Source: JAAUQA01 sp036351435
Lineage (GTDB): Bacteria > Pseudomonadota > Gammaproteobacteria > Competibacterales > Competibacteraceae
DNA length: 8,128 nt
Reading direction: 5' to 3'
Assembly (NCBI GenBank): GCA_036351435.1
Contig: JAZBPA010000394.1
Coordinates: 1-8,128, forward strand
The position numbers and the translations under genes are program-made. The stretch's first letter is position 1, and each line of letters starts with the position of its first letter. Below the pieces are notes generated by a model. That model had not been told where the DNA came from. It ran no database searches and was given only the letters and a program-made list of their open reading frames with translations. Below are positions 6,061-8,128 of the stretch, piece by piece.

Positions 6061-6177
6061 GTGATAAATGGGGGTTATCGTATCAGTGAACAACGCGAGT
6101 TTATCAAGAATCAACTCACCAACTCCGGTAACGAACTGACCACTCGAAAACGTACTTCTTCGAAGTTTTTGAAATGA
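6061..6177 (+). CDS. Possible short ORF with strong ribosome site, overlapping the 3' end of res
   Basis: A GTG at 6061 follows AGAGGAGG with a 5-base spacing, and the frame stays open for 38 codons to TGA at 6175-6177. The product would be a basic, hydrophilic peptide starting MINGGYRISEQREFIKNQL and ending TSSKFLK. Two thirds of it is antisense to the end of the type III restriction gene, and it is divergent from the truncated DUF1016 gene. It has no recognisable domain. The ribosome site is the only positive evidence, and purine-rich tracts like this occur by chance, so this is a candidate only. It may also be the beginning of a gene whose body has been lost. Confidence 0.22.
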   Translation: MINGGYRISEQREFIKNQLTNSGNELTTRKRTSSKFLK

Positions 6178-8128
6178 CGTTTGCCGCATTCGATGCGCAA
6201 GTCTTCAATGGGACGCAACAGATCAAGCTGTACGTGGTCACTGTTGCCAGTCTTTTTAGTCTCGGCGACAAAGTACAGTGTCTTGTCGTTATGATAGGCC
6301 AGCGCCCAATCCGGGTTGTACGGGCCAACCGGCGTGTCGATCTGGAACCAACGCGGTAGTTTGATATAGAACAACACATCATCATTGTCTTCGCAGGCTT
6401 GCGCAAATAGGCGTTCGGGACCGGAATTGGAGTCAATAACGATATGCGAGAAAAGTGTCTTCTCTTGCTTCTCGACGGCCTTTACGTTGGATGCGAACAC
6501 AGACATCAAAGCGTCTTTTTCGAAACGCCGCATCTCGTAAACCATGTCATCTAGCTTCAGATACTTGACCCCGCTGCCTTCAGAACCATCGCCGTACACC
6601 AGAAACTCACGTTTAACAGCGTTGATTACCTCTGCCGCATGATCAATAAAGGCTTGTGGATTGTTGACGGCATCGGTGAGCCGACCTGAATCAAGGAGAA
6701 TGTGTGCTACGGTTGACTTCGCCAGTCCGGTCTTCGCCTGTGTTTGCCCAATAAAATCCGGCATGGTGTACTTGGCTTCTATGATCTGCGTGCGTCGGCC
6801 AGTTTCCGTCCCTATCACCCCTGTCGCGCTGATGGAAATGTCGGCACGGGTAAGTGCTACTTTTGGCCGCTCGATGAGGGGCATTTTCTCTTTAATCCGA
6901 ATCGCGGCCTTGTTGATCAACTCCACCGTGCTGTAGTTGACGCGATAGCGGGTCCGCGTACGAATCTTCTTCCACAATTCCAGGAATCGGCTGTCTGTGT
7001 CATAACCTTTCTTGAGCCGAATGGTCACCGTATCGCGCTCGTTGTGCACCATTTCACGTCTGAACTTCACGCCAGCTTCAAGCATCTCGGTCTGTAATTG
7101 GTTGGCGAAGTCCTCGTAACTCTCATTGGCGATTACAGTCAGTCGATTGACTGCTCGGTCGCGAACCCTTTCACCGTCCTTGTTCACACACAAGCGCAGC
7201 CCCCGACCGATTTCCTGCCGCTTCTTAATATCCGAGCTGGATTCGGCCAGCGTGCAAATTTGGAACACATTGGGATTATCCCAGCCTTCGCGCAATGCGG
7301 AGTGACTGAAGATGAAGGCCAATGGCTCACTCAGGTCCAGCAGGCGTTCCTTGTCGCGCATAATGAGTTCAAAGGCGCTTGCCTCCGCGTCGGCTTTGGT
7401 TTTGTTGGTTACGGTCTCGAACGGGGACACGGCGCTTTTGTCTTGCGAAAAATACCCGTTGTGCACTTGTGCCGCCTCGTGCGGTATCAAGTCGGTAAAG
7501 TCGGAATGCTGACGATACTGCTCGTAAATCTCCTCGAACCATTCGGCGAACTTACCTTTGCCCGGCTTGCCGTCGTCCTGGTAGGTACGATAATTCGCTA
7601 CCCGGTCGATGAAAAATACTGAGAGCACCTTGATGCCCAGAGGGTGCAACCGCAATACTTTTTCGAAGTGACGGCGGACCGTGGCTTCAATCTGCAAGCG
7701 CAAGATAGCGTCGGTCAGCGTGCCATGAGGTTGCCCTAAACACACCCGCACATCGTTGGCGAATGCAACAAAGCCCTCGCTCACATCAATCTCGTTGACG
7801 ATAAAATTGTCGCGATAAATCTCGCGCTTGTTGGAAAACTTCTCCGCATACAGATCATCGCCGTTCTTCACCGTCACGGTCTTTTTCTTCGGCCCCTGAG
7901 TTTGGTTGACCCAAATCTTCAGTTTGGCCGACACGCTACGCTTGCCAGTCTTAAAGCCCTCAATCTCGATATACGCTTGGTTGGCGTCTTTCAACTCAAT
8001 CGCCGAATCTACGCCGATCTGCTTGACTAATCCCAGGTCGTAAGCGCGCACCGGGTCCAGCGAGTAAATCAGGTTGTAGCTGTTACGGTGAGTGGCCGAA
8101 TAGCGCAAGGTACACAGCGGATTGAGTC
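6111..8128 (-). CDS. Type III restriction enzyme Res subunit, C-terminal two thirds (5' end beyond the window)
   Basis: Helicase-nuclease subunit of a type III restriction-modification system, which with Mod translocates or diffuses on DNA and cuts between inversely oriented sites. The frame is open through the right edge, so the start, Walker A and DE(A/C)H motifs are outside; about 672 codons of an expected 900-1000 are seen. The edge begins inside helicase motif III, LRYSATH (8088-8108). Motif V GWDNPNVF is at 7263-7286 and motif VI QEIGRGLR at 7194-7217, both intact. The C-terminal PD-(D/E)XK endonuclease has NPD (D at 6309-6311) and AETKK, with the acidic and lysine residues E-T-K at 6255-6263. 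All catalytic residues in the visible part are present and there is no internal stop. No start codon should be assigned inside the window, because the sequence is family-like right up to the edge. The mod gene normally lies directly upstream, to the right. The gene stops 110 bases before the DUF1016 remnant. Confidence 0.95.
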   Translation of the reverse strand, partial: LNPLCTLRYSATHRNSYNLIYSLDPVRAYDLGLVKQIGVDSAIELKDANQAYIEIEGFKTGKRSVSAKLKIWVNQTQGPKKKTVTVKNGDDLYAEKFSNKREIYRDNFIVNEIDVSEGFVAFANDVRVCLGQPHGTLTDAILRLQIEATVRRHFEKVLRLHPLGIKVLSVFFIDRVANYRTYQDDGKPGKGKFAEWFEEIYEQYRQHSDFTDLIPHEAAQVHNGYFSQDKSAVSPFETVTNKTKADAEASAFELIMRDKERLLDLSEPLAFIFSHSALREGWDNPNVFQICTLAESSSDIKKRQEIGRGLRLCVNKDGERVRDRAVNRLTVIANESYEDFANQLQTEMLEAGVKFRREMVHNERDTVTIRLKKGYDTDSRFLELWKKIRTRTRYRVNYSTVELINKAAIRIKEKMPLIERPKVALTRADISISATGVIGTETGRRTQIIEAKYTMPDFIGQTQAKTGLAKSTVAHILLDSGRLTDAVNNPQAFIDHAAEVINAVKREFLVYGDGSEGSGVKYLKLDDMVYEMRRFEKDALMSVFASNVKAVEKQEKTLFSHIVIDSNSGPERLFAQACEDNDDVLFYIKLPRWFQIDTPVGPYNPDWALAYHNDKTLYFVAETKKTGNSDHVQLDLLRPIEDLRIECGKRHFKNFEEVRFRVVSSLPELVS

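Noticed and set aside
6001..6110. Intrinsic terminator for res in the spacer before the DUF1016 gene
   Set aside because: The inverted repeats present are short and not followed by a T-run on the minus strand, so termination there is not supported.
7098..7622. 174-codon plus-strand open frame inside res
   Set aside because: It is antisense to the res segment carrying helicase motifs V and VI. The translation has no recognisable domain.

Overview
The window reads as chromosomal DNA of a proteobacterium, most likely a gammaproteobacterium. The glutathione reductase has the same length as the E. coli enzyme and nearly the same motif register, and coding regions are moderately GC-rich. Assignment below class is not possible from this sequence alone. 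It holds seven protein-coding loci, two of which run off the ends of the window, plus one probable gene remnant. No tRNA, rRNA, CRISPR array or intact insertion sequence was seen.

Left block (1-3254, minus strand): three genes read right to left as one operon. They are a long-chain-type acyl-CoA synthetase (AMP-forming), a LivG-type ABC ATPase and a LivH-type permease that is cut by the window edge. Gaps are 14 and 25 bases, and the ATPase Shine-Dalgarno overlaps the synthetase stop. The remaining transporter genes (second permease, second ATPase, binding protein) would be expected beyond position 1. Together they suggest uptake of a small amphipathic or carboxylic substrate followed by CoA activation.

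Middle block (3255-5198): a 175-base divergent intergenic region with several short repeats separates the operon from gor (glutathione reductase, plus strand). gor converges on a small PilZ-domain gene on the minus strand. One hairpin with U-tracts on both sides lies between them and can terminate both.

Right block (5199-8128): an apparent accessory region. A sequence without a convincing intact gene (5199-5532) leads into a decayed plus-strand coding remnant (about 5432-5659). This abuts a minus-strand DUF1016/YhcG-family gene that keeps only its N-terminal domain. Upstream of that is the C-terminal two thirds of a type III restriction enzyme (Res) subunit, whose helicase N-terminus and expected Mod methyltransferase partner lie past the right edge. 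The picture is a defence locus with an eroded side next to conserved housekeeping genes. No clearly new system is complete inside the window. The most unusual points are the DUF1016 truncation junction, the putative short plus-strand ORF with a strong ribosome binding site overlapping the 3' end of res, and the repeat-rich gor/synthetase intergenic region.
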